Under the pieces are notes generated by a model. The model searched no databases. It had not been told where the DNA came from and was given only the letters and a program-made list of their open reading frames with translations. The position numbers were made by a program, and so were the translations under genes. A stretch of DNA of 35,685 nt, taken from JANNGC01 sp043757045. GTDB lineage: Bacteria > Verrucomicrobiota > Verrucomicrobiia > Limisphaerales > SIBH01. Below are positions 18,922 through 26,809 of this stretch, piece after piece. Position 1 is the first letter of the stretch; every line of letters starts with the position of its first letter. The DNA lies in contig JAYVQC010000050.1 in NCBI GenBank assembly GCA_043757045.1, positions 1-35,685 of the forward strand. The letters are read 5' to 3'.

Positions 18922-19295
18922 AGCTTGTGGATGCCTCAAGTTGGATTGAGTTCCTGCGCGGTCGCGCGAGCGAGCCGAGCCAGCGGGTAAAAGCCCTGCT
19001 CCTGCATGGTCATGCGGCCTGGTGCGAACTGACGTTGGTGGAACTCTGGAATGGGGCGCAGGGCAAGGCGGAAAAGGATGCGTTGGAAGAGTTGGAAGAC
19101 GAGGTGCGGCTCTACCCGGTCAACGAACAAGTGTGGGCCAAAGCACGCGCGCTCGCGCGACGCTGCCGGGAAAAAGGCGTCACTGTGACCACCCCAGACA
19201 TCGTGATCGCCGCCTGTGCCACAACTCACAAGTTGGAGATGGAACACTGCGATAGTCACTTCGATAAAATTTTGCCGATTGCGGCAAAGCCATGA
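18918..19295 (+). CDS. vapC: VapC-type PIN-domain ribonuclease toxin
   Basis: This 125-residue protein is a single PIN domain. The acidic metal-binding residues are D5 (KLVDASSWIEFL), E42 (LTLVELWNG), D94 (TTPDIVIAAC) and D112/D116 (HCDSHFDKI). PIN toxins cleave tRNA or rRNA and stop translation. The ATG at 18918 overlaps the vapB stop by 4 bp and was preferred over an in-frame ATG five codons upstream, because the PIN strand starts there. Its stop overlaps the mrr start, also as ATGA. Confidence 0.92.
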   Translation: MKLVDASSWIEFLRGRASEPSQRVKALLLHGHAAWCELTLVELWNGAQGKAEKDALEELEDEVRLYPVNEQVWAKARALARRCREKGVTVTTPDIVIAACATTHKLEMEHCDSHFDKILPIAAKP

Positions 19296-20158
19296 GCCAG
19301 CTTCCAACATACGACCGGTTAATGAATCCAGTGCTTCAGGCGCTACGAGAACTTGGCGGCTCTGGTTCGACTGATGAAATCTACGAGCGGGTCGCGGAGA
19401 ATTTGAAACTTCCCGAAACTGTTCTCGCTGTCCTGCACGATCCCGAGACCAGCAACATGACTGAAGTTCAGTATCGTCTGGCGTGGTCTCGAACATACCT
19501 GAAGAAGTTCGGGCTTTTAGAAACTCCCCGCCGGGGGCTTTGGTCGCTCACGAAAAAGGCAGAGCAAGTTTCCGGCGTGGATACCAAAGAAGTGCAGCGG
19601 TTTGTTCGACAACTTGACCGCAAGGGCCGACAGGCCAAGCCGACGACAGGAGAAAATGGTGACCAGGCCGAATTGGAGAAACCCGAGGAAGCCAAGACAT
19701 GGCGAGCCACGCTGCATCTCATCCTCCTCAAATCGCTTTCGCCTGCCGCGTTTGAACGCCTGATTCAGAGAGTTCTTCGCCAATCAGGTTTCATTCAAGT
19801 GGAGGTCACCGGACGGACTGGCGACGGAGGCATCGACGGCAAGGGCATCGCCCGCATCCACGGCTTCATGAGTTTCCATGTCGTGTTTCAGTGCAAACGC
19901 TGGCAGGGCGTTGTCGGCTCCAGCGAGATTCGTGATTTCCGCGGCGCGATGGTGGGCCGCGCTGACAAGGGCCTGTTCATCACTACCGGCACTTTCTCTC
20001 GTGACGCCATCAAGGAGGCCACGCGCGACGGAGCGCCACCCATCGATCTCGTGGACGGCGATTTGCTGGCTGACAAACTGAAGGAACTCGGACTCGGTGT
20101 TACGACCACGATGATTGAGTCCGTGTCCGTGGACGCCAAGTGGTTTGAAGAAATTTGA
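19292..20158 (+). CDS. mrr: Mrr-family restriction endonuclease
   Basis: This 288-residue protein has an Mrr N-terminal winged helix (about 1-95, including LPTYDRLMNPVLQALRELGG and MTEVQYRLAWSRTYLKKFGLL) and an Mrr catalytic PD-(D/E)xK domain (about 140-260). Candidate active residues are E155 (FERLIQRVL), D182 (GDGGIDGKG), and Q200 and K202 (VFQCKRW). Mrr enzymes cut modified DNA (type IV restriction), which fits phage or foreign-DNA defence. It is translationally coupled to vapC by a 4-bp overlap. The first part looks less GC-rich than the pheS and pheT genes, suggesting the cassette was acquired. Confidence 0.9.
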   Translation: MSQLPTYDRLMNPVLQALRELGGSGSTDEIYERVAENLKLPETVLAVLHDPETSNMTEVQYRLAWSRTYLKKFGLLETPRRGLWSLTKKAEQVSGVDTKEVQRFVRQLDRKGRQAKPTTGENGDQAELEKPEEAKTWRATLHLILLKSLSPAAFERLIQRVLRQSGFIQVEVTGRTGDGGIDGKGIARIHGFMSFHVVFQCKRWQGVVGSSEIRDFRGAMVGRADKGLFITTGTFSRDAIKEATRDGAPPIDLVDGDLLADKLKELGLGVTTTMIESVSVDAKWFEEI

Positions 20159-20161
20159 CCC

Positions 20162-20356
20162 ATGCGCCCCGACCACATCCAACCGCCGCGCGCCGAGGCC
20201 GCCGAGGCCGAGCGTGCCGCCGCGTACGAGCGGAAGCAGCAGTGGAAGGAACTCCCCGGCAACCGCTACACGCCGGAGGAGTTGAAGCACCTGGCGGAAA
20301 ACTTCGGGCCATTCACCGTCCACAAACGGCGCACCAAGGTGATGCACCTCGACTGA
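20162..20356 (+). CDS. Small basic hypothetical protein between mrr and pheT
   Basis: This 64-residue hydrophilic protein has a charged N-terminal helix (EAAEAERAAAYERKQQWKEL) and a basic C-terminus (FTVHKRRTKVMHLD). It starts 3 bp after the mrr stop and ends 38 bp before pheT, so it is probably co-transcribed. I do not recognise it. It may belong to the defence cassette or be a native gene upstream of pheT. Confidence 0.55.
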   Translation: MRPDHIQPPRAEAAEAERAAAYERKQQWKELPGNRYTPEELKHLAENFGPFTVHKRRTKVMHLD

Positions 20357-20394
20357 CAAGCATCACTTACCTAGCTACACGGAATTATTTCTAA

Positions 20395-22938
20395 ATGAAA
20401 GTCACACTCAACTGGCTCAAGCAATACGTGGATTTCGACTGGTCGCCGGAGGAACTCACCGAGCGGCTCACCATGCTCGGTCTCGAAGTCGAGGGCGTCA
20501 CCAAGGTCGGCGGCGAATTTGCCGGCATCGTCGTCGCGCAGGTCATCACGCGCGACAAACATCCGAACGCGGACAAGCTCTCGGTCTGCCGCGTGAATGA
20601 TGGCACGGGCGAGCGCCAGATCGTGTGCGGCGCGCAGAACTTCCAGGCGGGCGACAAAGTGCCGCTCATCCTGCCCGGCGCGTCGTTGCCGATGAAGCCG
20701 GGCGACAAGGAGCCGTTCACCATCAAGGTCGGCAAGATTCGCAACGTCGAGTCGCACGGCATGATGTGTTCCCACGAGGAACTCGGTCTCGACCCGGAAG
20801 CCATCGGCCACAAGAAAGAAGACGGCCTGCTCATCCTGAAAGCCGACGCGAAGGTCGGCCAGCCGTTCGCCGAGTATCTCGGGCGCGGCGGCAGCGATGT
20901 GGTTTATGATTTGGAAATCACGCCGAACCGCCCGGACTGGAACAGCGTCATCGGCATCGCGCGGGAGATTTCCGCGCTCACGGGGAATCCGCTGAAGGTG
21001 CCGGAGGTGAACAGTAATCAGTTATCAGTCATAAGTTGGAAGGCGGCGGAACTGGTCGCGGTGCGGGTCGAGGATGCGGAGCTTTGTCCGCGTTACACGG
21101 CGCGGGTGATTCGCGGAGTGAGGGTGGGGCCGAGTCCCGACTGGTTGCGCGCGGCGCTGGAGAAGGTCGGGCTGCGGAGCATCAGCAACGTGGTGGACGT
21201 AACGAACTTCGTCATGTTGGAGAGCGGGCAGCCGTTGCACGCCTTTGATTTTCACCTGATTGCCAAAGGCGGAGATGGAAAGCCCACCATCGTGGTGCGG
21301 CGCGCGGCGGAGGGGGAAAAGTTCAAGACGCTCGACGCGGTGGAACGCACGCTGGCGAACGACCAACTGCTGATCGCCGACGAACAGAAAGGCATCGCCC
21401 TCGCCGGCGTCATGGGCGGGGAGAACACGGGCATCAACGAGCGCACCGTGGATGTGCTGATCGAGTCGGCCTACTTCAACCCAACCAACATCCGGCGCAC
21501 CAGCAAGACGCTCGGCTTGCGCACGGACTCTTCGTACCGCTTCGAGCGTGGCTGCGATCCGAACTGGGGTGTGGACTTCGCGAGCCGCCGCGCGTGCCAG
21601 TTGATTCTGGAAACGGCGGGTGGGCAACTGGCCGAGGGCGTCGTGAATGCTTACCCGAAAGCGGTGGAGCCGAAGACCATCACGCTGCGCCCGGAGAAAG
21701 TTTCGCAACTGCTCGGCATCGAGTTGAGCGCCGAAGTCATCACGCGGCACCTCACGTCGCTCGGGCTGACGGTCACCGCGCCGATGACGTTCAGCGTTCC
21801 AACCTTCCGCGTGGACTTGAAGCGCGAGGTGGATCTCATCGAGGAGATCGCGCGACTGCATGGCGTGGACAAAATTCCCAGCACGCCGCCGCGTGGCGCG
21901 ATTGGCACGAACGCCTTCGACGCCGTCTATGACGAAATCGCGGACGCGCGCCGCTTGCTCGCCGGACTCGGGCTGAACGAAGCGCAGGGACAAACTTTGG
22001 TGTCGAGAGACGAGTGCCGAGGGTCGAGTGCCGAAGTCGTTGCGCTCGCCAATCCCCTCAGCAGCGACATGGATGTGCTGCGGCCTTCGCTCATTCCCGG
22101 CCTGCTCGATTCCCTACGCCACAACCTCACGCGCAAGAATTATGACGTGGCCCTCTTCGAGATCGGTCGCGTGTTCCAGCAACGTGCCCCCGGCGTCCCG
22201 CCGGGTAGTGGCTCAGTAACGACGAACGCGCCTCGCAAAGGGAGTGATCTCCAGACTCAGAACGCCTCCGCCCGGCAGGATGCCGGGGGCACCATCGAAG
22301 AGCGCCGCATCGCCATCGCCCTCACGGGACAGCGCGCGCCCGGCTTCTGGAGCGGTGACGACCGCGACGCGAAGTTCGACCTCTCCGACCTCAAAGGGAT
22401 TGTTGAAGAATTCCTCGAACAGTTTGGCGTGCGCGGCGTGACCTACACCCGGCGCGCGGAATCCACCGCGCTGCTCATCGAGTCCGCGACCATTGCGCTC
22501 GGCGGCAAGCTCCAGCTCGGCGAGATCGGCCAGCTCTCGCCGCTGCTCGCCAAGCGTTACGACTTGCGCGACGCCGTGTTCGTGGCGGAACTCAATCTCG
22601 ACCAACTCCTCGCGCGCCGGAATGCCGCCAAGGCCTTCAAGCCCCTGCCCCAGTTCCCGAGCAGCCGGCGCGACGTGGCCATGCTCGTGCCCGAGGCCAC
22701 GACGCACGACGCGGTACTCGGAGCCGTGCGTCAGGCCAAGGCGCAGAATCTGGAAACGGTGGAACTCTTCGACGTCTTCCGCGGGAAGAACATCCCCGCT
22801 GGGCAGAAGAGCGTGGCCTACGCCTTCACCTATCGCGGCACGGAGAAAACGCTGACCGACGCGGACGTGAACGCGGCGCACGAGAAGGTGCTGGCGCAGT
22901 TCAAGACCGCGCTGAGTGCGACACTGCGGGAGAGTTGA
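20395..22938 (+). CDS. pheT: Phenylalanine-tRNA ligase beta subunit with in-frame repeat insertions
   Basis: PheT pairs with PheS and carries the editing site that hydrolyses Tyr-tRNA-Phe. The 847 residues show the N-terminal OB-fold tRNA-binding domain (about 40-155, DKHPNADKLSVCRV), the B3/B4 editing region (SISNVVDVTNFVMLESGQPLH as overlapping motif, LAGVMGGENTGI), B5 (IARLHGVDKIP), and the C-terminal anticodon-binding domain (FPSSRRDVAMLV). Three stretches look like repeat DNA translated in frame: residues 206-215, 536-548 and about 597-633. All fall between conserved blocks and keep the reading frame. The N-terminus MKVTLNWLKQYVDFDW fixes the start. Separation from pheS is unusual. Confidence 0.97.
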   Translation: MKVTLNWLKQYVDFDWSPEELTERLTMLGLEVEGVTKVGGEFAGIVVAQVITRDKHPNADKLSVCRVNDGTGERQIVCGAQNFQAGDKVPLILPGASLPMKPGDKEPFTIKVGKIRNVESHGMMCSHEELGLDPEAIGHKKEDGLLILKADAKVGQPFAEYLGRGGSDVVYDLEITPNRPDWNSVIGIAREISALTGNPLKVPEVNSNQLSVISWKAAELVAVRVEDAELCPRYTARVIRGVRVGPSPDWLRAALEKVGLRSISNVVDVTNFVMLESGQPLHAFDFHLIAKGGDGKPTIVVRRAAEGEKFKTLDAVERTLANDQLLIADEQKGIALAGVMGGENTGINERTVDVLIESAYFNPTNIRRTSKTLGLRTDSSYRFERGCDPNWGVDFASRRACQLILETAGGQLAEGVVNAYPKAVEPKTITLRPEKVSQLLGIELSAEVITRHLTSLGLTVTAPMTFSVPTFRVDLKREVDLIEEIARLHGVDKIPSTPPRGAIGTNAFDAVYDEIADARRLLAGLGLNEAQGQTLVSRDECRGSSAEVVALANPLSSDMDVLRPSLIPGLLDSLRHNLTRKNYDVALFEIGRVFQQRAPGVPPGSGSVTTNAPRKGSDLQTQNASARQDAGGTIEERRIAIALTGQRAPGFWSGDDRDAKFDLSDLKGIVEEFLEQFGVRGVTYTRRAESTALLIESATIALGGKLQLGEIGQLSPLLAKRYDLRDAVFVAELNLDQLLARRNAAKAFKPLPQFPSSRRDVAMLVPEATTHDAVLGAVRQAKAQNLETVELFDVFRGKNIPAGQKSVAYAFTYRGTEKTLTDADVNAAHEKVLAQFKTALSATLRES
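21012..21039. repeat. Heptameric repeat inside pheT, 4 units
   Basis: Units CAGTAAT, CAGTTAT, CAGTCAT and AAGTTGG lie in continuous 7-bp phase and are translated within NSNQLSVISW in the PheT linker after the tRNA-binding domain. Confidence 0.7.
22002..22036. repeat. Heptameric repeat inside pheT, 5 units
   Basis: Units GTCGAGA, GACGAGT, GCCGAGG, GTCGAGT and GCCGAAG are in strict 7-bp phase. They encode the SRDECRGSSAE segment, which sits between conserved PheT blocks. Confidence 0.75.
22184..22292. repeat. REP-like palindromic element in frame inside pheT
   Basis: The arms GTGCCCCCGGCGTCCCGCCG... (22184-22205) and 22271-22292 are inverted copies matching at 20 of 22 positions. The 109-bp element has no stop in the pheT frame and encodes a low-complexity, Ser/Thr/Pro-rich segment of about 37 residues. 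Confidence 0.8.
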
Positions 22939-23031
22939 AACGCGCCTGCCGCCCGTGCTCAGGGCAGGGCGCGCTGCCCTCAGCGCACCGGGGCGAGGCG
23001 TGAGGCAAGTTTCAGCCGTTTCTCCGATTTC

Positions 23032-23053
23032 GGCGCGGTGAGGACACCGCGCC
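23032..23053. repeat. Perfect palindromic hairpin downstream of pheT
   Basis: GGCGCGGTG (23032-23040) and CACCGCGCC (23045-23053) form a 9-bp stem with loop AGGA. A second hairpin (AGGGCAG/CTGCCCT) lies near 22960-22980. They separate convergent pheT and the toxin gene and may end transcription; no T run is present. Confidence 0.65.
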
Positions 23054-23070
23054 CTACCCGGCACGCGCTC

Positions 23071-23358
23071 CTAAAGATTTTCCCGTATCCACGTCCGCAC
23101 GTCGTCGTGGTTGCCGACCATGAGCAGGCGCAGGCGATTGGGCTTGAGGAAGATGAAGACAATCCGGCGGGCGCGCGAAGCACGAAACTCGAAGGCGTCT
23201 CCGCGCAGTCGGCGCAGTCCGAGGCCGGAATGCAAATGAGGGCGGCCAAACATGCCTTGCAGTTCTGCGAGTCGGGCGGTGATTTCGTCCTGGTCGCCCT
23301 CGGGAACACGTTTGGCCCAGCCCTTCCAACTCACCGCATGTTCAATGACAAAGTCCAT
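23071..23358 (-). CDS. RelE/ParE-superfamily toxin
   Basis: This 95-residue protein starts MDFVIEHAVSWKGWAKRVPE and has the compact basic fold of RelE/ParE toxins: an alpha-helical N-terminal part (DEITARLAELQGMF), then strands with clustered arginines (LRRLRGDAFEFRASRARRIV) and the C-terminal VGNHDDVRTWIRENL. Whether it cleaves mRNA on the ribosome or targets gyrase cannot be told. It follows its antitoxin on the same strand. The frame is open right up to the antitoxin stop, so a TTG at 23394 or a GTG at 23382 are alternative starts. Confidence 0.7.
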   Translation of the reverse strand: MDFVIEHAVSWKGWAKRVPEGDQDEITARLAELQGMFGRPHLHSGLGLRRLRGDAFEFRASRARRIVFIFLKPNRLRLLMVGNHDDVRTWIRENL

Positions 23359-23394
23359 GCCTGCCGGTGGAGCAGAGTTCACACAACGCGTCAA

Positions 23395-23670
23395 CTAGGC
23401 TTTGCCGAAAAGTGAGGCCTTGGTTCCGTCCCACACTTTCGCTTTTTCCTTCTGCGCACGCCGTTTGATATTCTTCACGGCCTTCGTCATTTGCGCCGGG
23501 GTGAAACCATACTCGGTCCAGGCGTAATCTTCCGAGTACACCTGCACAGGACGCAGCGCGACGATCTGACCGCTGGCGGCATCGAGGATGCCGATGTCCT
23601 CGCCGCGCAGAGCACGGGAAAGCAGGTCGTTCAGATTCCGGCGGGCTTTGCCCAGCGTCAGCGTTTGCAT
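23395..23670 (-). CDS. Phd/YefM-like antitoxin
   Basis: This 91-residue protein has a Phd/YefM-type N-terminus (MQTLTLGKARRNLNDLLSRA) followed by the strand pair IGILDAASGQIVALRPVQVY and a charged C-terminal tail (NIKRRAQKEKAKVW) that would embrace the toxin. It lies directly upstream of the RelE/ParE-like toxin, the normal order for this class. The family call rests on the N-terminal pattern and the neighbour. Confidence 0.72.
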   Translation of the reverse strand: MQTLTLGKARRNLNDLLSRALRGEDIGILDAASGQIVALRPVQVYSEDYAWTEYGFTPAQMTKAVKNIKRRAQKEKAKVWDGTKASLFGKA

Positions 23671-23771
23671 GGGAGACTTGTCGCGACTCGACGGGGCAAA
23701 AGCAAGCCTGTGGGCGTGAAGGGGAATCCCGTTCCCAGCGTCGGTTCCTTCGTGCTAAACTATTTCCCAGC

Positions 23772-25211
23772 ATGAAAGAACTGAGCGCAGCTTCCGCTTG
23801 TCCGGGTTTCAACGCGTTGCGGCATTCGCGCCGGCACGCCATCAAGGTCGGCGGGTTGGGCCTGCTGGGGCTGACCATGCCGAAGCTGTTGCAGGCCGCC
23901 GAGGTTCAAAGTTCAAAGTTGAAAGTTCAGAGTTCAAAGTTCCCCGCCCCGAAGGCTCGCGCAAAGAACGTCATCTTCCTCTTCCAATACGGCGGGCCGA
24001 GTCATGTGGACATGTTCGACATGAAGCCGAATGCGCCCGAGGGCATTCGCGGGCCATACAAACCCATCTCGTCGAACGCGGACGGCATCCAGGTGTGCGA
24101 GAAATTGCCGAGGACGGCGAAGGTCATGGACAAGGTCACGCTCATCCGCTCCATGACGCACACGATGAAGAATCACAACTCGGCGGGCTATTACGCCCTG
24201 ACCGGCCACGCGCCGCCGAGTGATGATCAGCGCCTGCGCGACTCGAACGAGTTGTTCCCCGGCTACGGCTCGGTGGTGGACAAGCTCGCGCCGCTCAAGG
24301 GCGGCGAGATGCCGACCTACGTGTCGTATCCGTACGTGATTCGCGACGGATCGATCACGCCGGGGCAGCACGCGAGTTTTCTCGGCAAGGAGCACGACCC
24401 GTTTTTCTTTACGAACGATCCGAACGCGCCGGACTTCGCGCTGCCGGAGTTGAGCCTGCCGTCGAACCTGACGCACGAGCGGCTGGAGAGCCGGCGTGAA
24501 TTGCAGAAGCTCGTGGATGCGCAGTCGCGGCTGCTGGATCATTCGGCGGCGGCGAAGGGTTTGGATGCGTATTACGACAAGGCGCTGGGGATGTTGAACA
24601 GCACCCGGCTGCGGAACGCGTTCAACTTGAGCGCGGAGCCGGCGAAGGTGCGCGAGGCTTACGGGCGCTCGACCTACGGGCAGAGTTGCCTGCTGGCGCG
24701 GCGGCTCATCGAGGCGGGCAGCAAGTTCGTCACGGTTTATTTCTCGGAAAGCATCGGTGGGCAGAGCACGACGGGTGGCGGCTGGGACACGCACGGGTTC
24801 AACAACACGCGCATGTATCCGATCATCGAGAAGTATCACCTGCCGATTCACGAACAGACGTTGCCGACGCTGCTCACGGACCTCGACGAACGCGGGATGC
24901 TGGAGGACACGCTGGTGGTGTGGATGGGCGAGTTCGGGCGCACACCGAAGATCAACGAGAACATCAGCCGCGATCACTGGCCGCAGTGTTACACCACGCT
25001 CCTCGCGGGCGGCGGAGTGAAGCGCGGCTTCGTCTATGGCGAGTCTGACAAGCGCGGCGAGTATCCGGCGAAGGATCCAGTGAAGCCGGATGATCTGGCG
25101 GCGACGATTTATCATCTGCTCGGCATTGACCCGCACACGGAGATTTACAACTCGGTGAACCGCCCCGTGCTGATCAGCGACGGCAAGCCGGTGATGGGAG
25201 TGATCGCGTGA
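23772..25211 (+). CDS. Tat-exported DUF1501 protein
   Basis: This 479-residue protein has a twin-arginine signal (HSRRHAIKVGGLGLLGLTMP, R20-R21). Conserved DUF1501 motifs are GGPSHVDMFD (about 74-83), SMTHTMKNHNSAGYY, GGWDTHG, VVWMGEFGRTPKIN and DHWPQCYTTLLAGGG. DUF1501 belongs to the alkaline-phosphatase/sulfatase-like superfamily and is abundant in PVC bacteria, usually next to a DUF1549/DUF1553 cytochrome gene; that partner is absent here. Residues 44-57 (EVQSSKL-KVQSSKF) are encoded by a heptameric repeat, placed just after the signal. The last bases overlap the GTG of the next gene. Confidence 0.9.
   Translation: MKELSAASACPGFNALRHSRRHAIKVGGLGLLGLTMPKLLQAAEVQSSKLKVQSSKFPAPKARAKNVIFLFQYGGPSHVDMFDMKPNAPEGIRGPYKPISSNADGIQVCEKLPRTAKVMDKVTLIRSMTHTMKNHNSAGYYALTGHAPPSDDQRLRDSNELFPGYGSVVDKLAPLKGGEMPTYVSYPYVIRDGSITPGQHASFLGKEHDPFFFTNDPNAPDFALPELSLPSNLTHERLESRRELQKLVDAQSRLLDHSAAAKGLDAYYDKALGMLNSTRLRNAFNLSAEPAKVREAYGRSTYGQSCLLARRLIEAGSKFVTVYFSESIGGQSTTGGGWDTHGFNNTRMYPIIEKYHLPIHEQTLPTLLTDLDERGMLEDTLVVWMGEFGRTPKINENISRDHWPQCYTTLLAGGGVKRGFVYGESDKRGEYPAKDPVKPDDLAATIYHLLGIDPHTEIYNSVNRPVLISDGKPVMGVIA
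23904..23938. repeat. Heptameric repeat inside the DUF1501 gene, 5 units
   Basis: Units GTTCAAA, GTTCAAA, GTTGAAA, GTTCAGA and GTTCAAA follow each other in exact 7-bp steps. Three units equal 21 bp, giving the 7-residue peptide repeat EVQSSKL/KVQSSKF. Confidence 0.88.
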
Positions 25212-26725
25212 CTTTCGGCGTAGCGGCGTCTCGCCAGAGTGCAGCCAATATTTTTTACAGATGGCGGCGCTCTGCCGAGACGCCGCTACGCAGACGCGCC
25301 TTCGCCATCGTGTTGCTCGCTGTGTCCAGCTTGACCACTCTCGCCGCCGCGCCGGAGATTGAATCCATTTCCCCGCGCGCGATTCGGCCCGGCGTGGCGG
25401 CGGAACTCACGCTCTCCGGCAATGATCTCGCGGAGGCGACGCAGCTCTGGACGAGTTTTCCCGCGAAGGTGGACCGGCTCGGGGCGGGAAAGTTTCGCGT
25501 CACGACCGACACTGCGGGAGGCGTGGGTGCGGTGCGTGTCTTCGGATCGAATGGCGTTTCTAATCTGGGTTTCGTGGCACTCGATCCCCTGCCCGGCCTA
25601 GCGGAAGTGAAGACGAACCAGTCGCGCGCGACGGCGCAGTCCGTGGAAGTCGGCAGCGCCGTGGATGGCAGGTGCGAGGAATTTAGCTACGACTGGTTCA
25701 AGCTGCGCGCCACCAAGGGCCAGCGCGTGCCGGTGGAAATTATCGCCGCGCGCCTTGGCTCGAAGCTCGATTCCGTGCTGCGCGTGCTCAACGCGAATGG
25801 CCGCGAACTGGCGCGCAATGACGATGCGCCCGGCGGAAGTGGCGACAGCGCGTTGAGCTTCCTTGCGCCGGAATCCGGCAACTACTTCATCGAAGTGCGC
25901 GATGTGAATTATGGCGGTGGCACTTCGTTCTTCTACCGGTTGCGGGTGGGCGGCACGCCATTGGCGGTGGCGCGTGCGGAACGCGGTGCGACGGAGAAAG
26001 AGCCGAACGACACGCCGGCGACGGCCACGCAGATTTTCCTGCCCGGCGAGTTCAACGGGAGTTTCGGCAAAGCCGGAGACCGCGACAGCTACGAGTTCAC
26101 CGCGCGCAAGGGTGAGCGCGTGGAATTTCGCGCCGCCACTCGCAGCCTCGGCTCGTCGTGCGACGCGGTGTTGCAACTCGACTCCGCCAACCGCCAAAGC
26201 CTCGCGCGCTCGAATCCATCCGCCGCGGATGAGGGCACGCTGACTTACTCATTCACCAGCAACGGCACCTATCGCCTCACGGTGCAAGAAGCGGCCGGCG
26301 CGCATGGCTCGAACATGATTTACCAAATCACCGCGCGTCCGGCGGCAGGTTTCGCGCTCACGCTGGACACGGACCGGGTGAATGTCGCGCCCGGAAAAAC
26401 GTTCGACCTCAAAGTCTCGGTCACGCGCGGCGACCACAAAGGGAGCATCGCGCTCGCGTTGGAGAATTTTCACGAGGCGTTAATCCTGACCAATGCCGTC
26501 ATTGCCGAGGGCAGGAGCAACGTGACGATGAAAGTGCGCGCGCCAGAATCGCTCGCGCCGGGAACCTGGCGGACTTTCAGCGTCACCGGTCAGAGCACGC
26601 GCACGAACGACACCGCCCGCGTCCGCGCCAGCACCGCCCCGGCGCTGCGGCGGCAGTTGCCGCTGTTGCTGCACACGCCGCCGGAGTTTGACGGCGTGAT
26701 CGTGCTCGGCGTCACGCGTCCGTAG
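25208..26725 (+). CDS. Secreted protein with two PPC domains, repeat-encoded N-terminus
   Basis: This protein has up to 505 residues, starting with GTG at 25208 and overlapping the DUF1501 stop (GTGA). Residues 1-27 are encoded by a palindromic repeat; the real signal peptide follows (RRRAFAIVLLAVSSLTTLAA, about 27-48). A TIG/IPT-like domain comes next (about 50-135, PEIESISPRAIRPGVAAELT). Two bacterial pre-peptidase C-terminal (PPC) domains follow at about 145-250 (YDWFKLRATKGQRVPVEI) and 273-380 (DRDSYEFTARKGERVEFRA). PPC domains aid secretion or surface binding. Pairing with DUF1501 is common in PVC genomes, and the two products probably act together in the periplasm. A GTG or TTG near 25309-25314 could be the true start, but would leave a short signal. 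Confidence 0.8.
   Translation: MTFGVAASRQSAANIFYRWRRSAETPLRRRAFAIVLLAVSSLTTLAAAPEIESISPRAIRPGVAAELTLSGNDLAEATQLWTSFPAKVDRLGAGKFRVTTDTAGGVGAVRVFGSNGVSNLGFVALDPLPGLAEVKTNQSRATAQSVEVGSAVDGRCEEFSYDWFKLRATKGQRVPVEIIAARLGSKLDSVLRVLNANGRELARNDDAPGGSGDSALSFLAPESGNYFIEVRDVNYGGGTSFFYRLRVGGTPLAVARAERGATEKEPNDTPATATQIFLPGEFNGSFGKAGDRDSYEFTARKGERVEFRAATRSLGSSCDAVLQLDSANRQSLARSNPSAADEGTLTYSFTSNGTYRLTVQEAAGAHGSNMIYQITARPAAGFALTLDTDRVNVAPGKTFDLKVSVTRGDHKGSIALALENFHEALILTNAVIAEGRSNVTMKVRAPESLAPGTWRTFSVTGQSTRTNDTARVRASTAPALRRQLPLLLHTPPEFDGVIVLGVTRP
25219..25290. repeat. Palindromic element at the DUF1501/PPC gene junction
   Basis: The arms 25219-25245 and 25263-25290 are inverted copies (about 25 of 28 positions), built on CGTAGCGGCGTCTCG. 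The same arm sequence recurs at 35630. Here the element lies within the first codons of the PPC-domain gene. Confidence 0.85.
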
Positions 26726-26809
26726 CAGTTGAGAAGTGCGCGCTGGAAAAACCGTTTGACACCTTTCAACGAAGAAATCATCCTATCCGCATTCGTTGAT
26801 AACAACGAA

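Noticed and set aside
26779..26789. -10 element for the TTGACA upstream of the riboswitch
   Set aside because: CATCCT at 17-bp spacing is a poor match and TATCCG is too far away, so no promoter feature is called.
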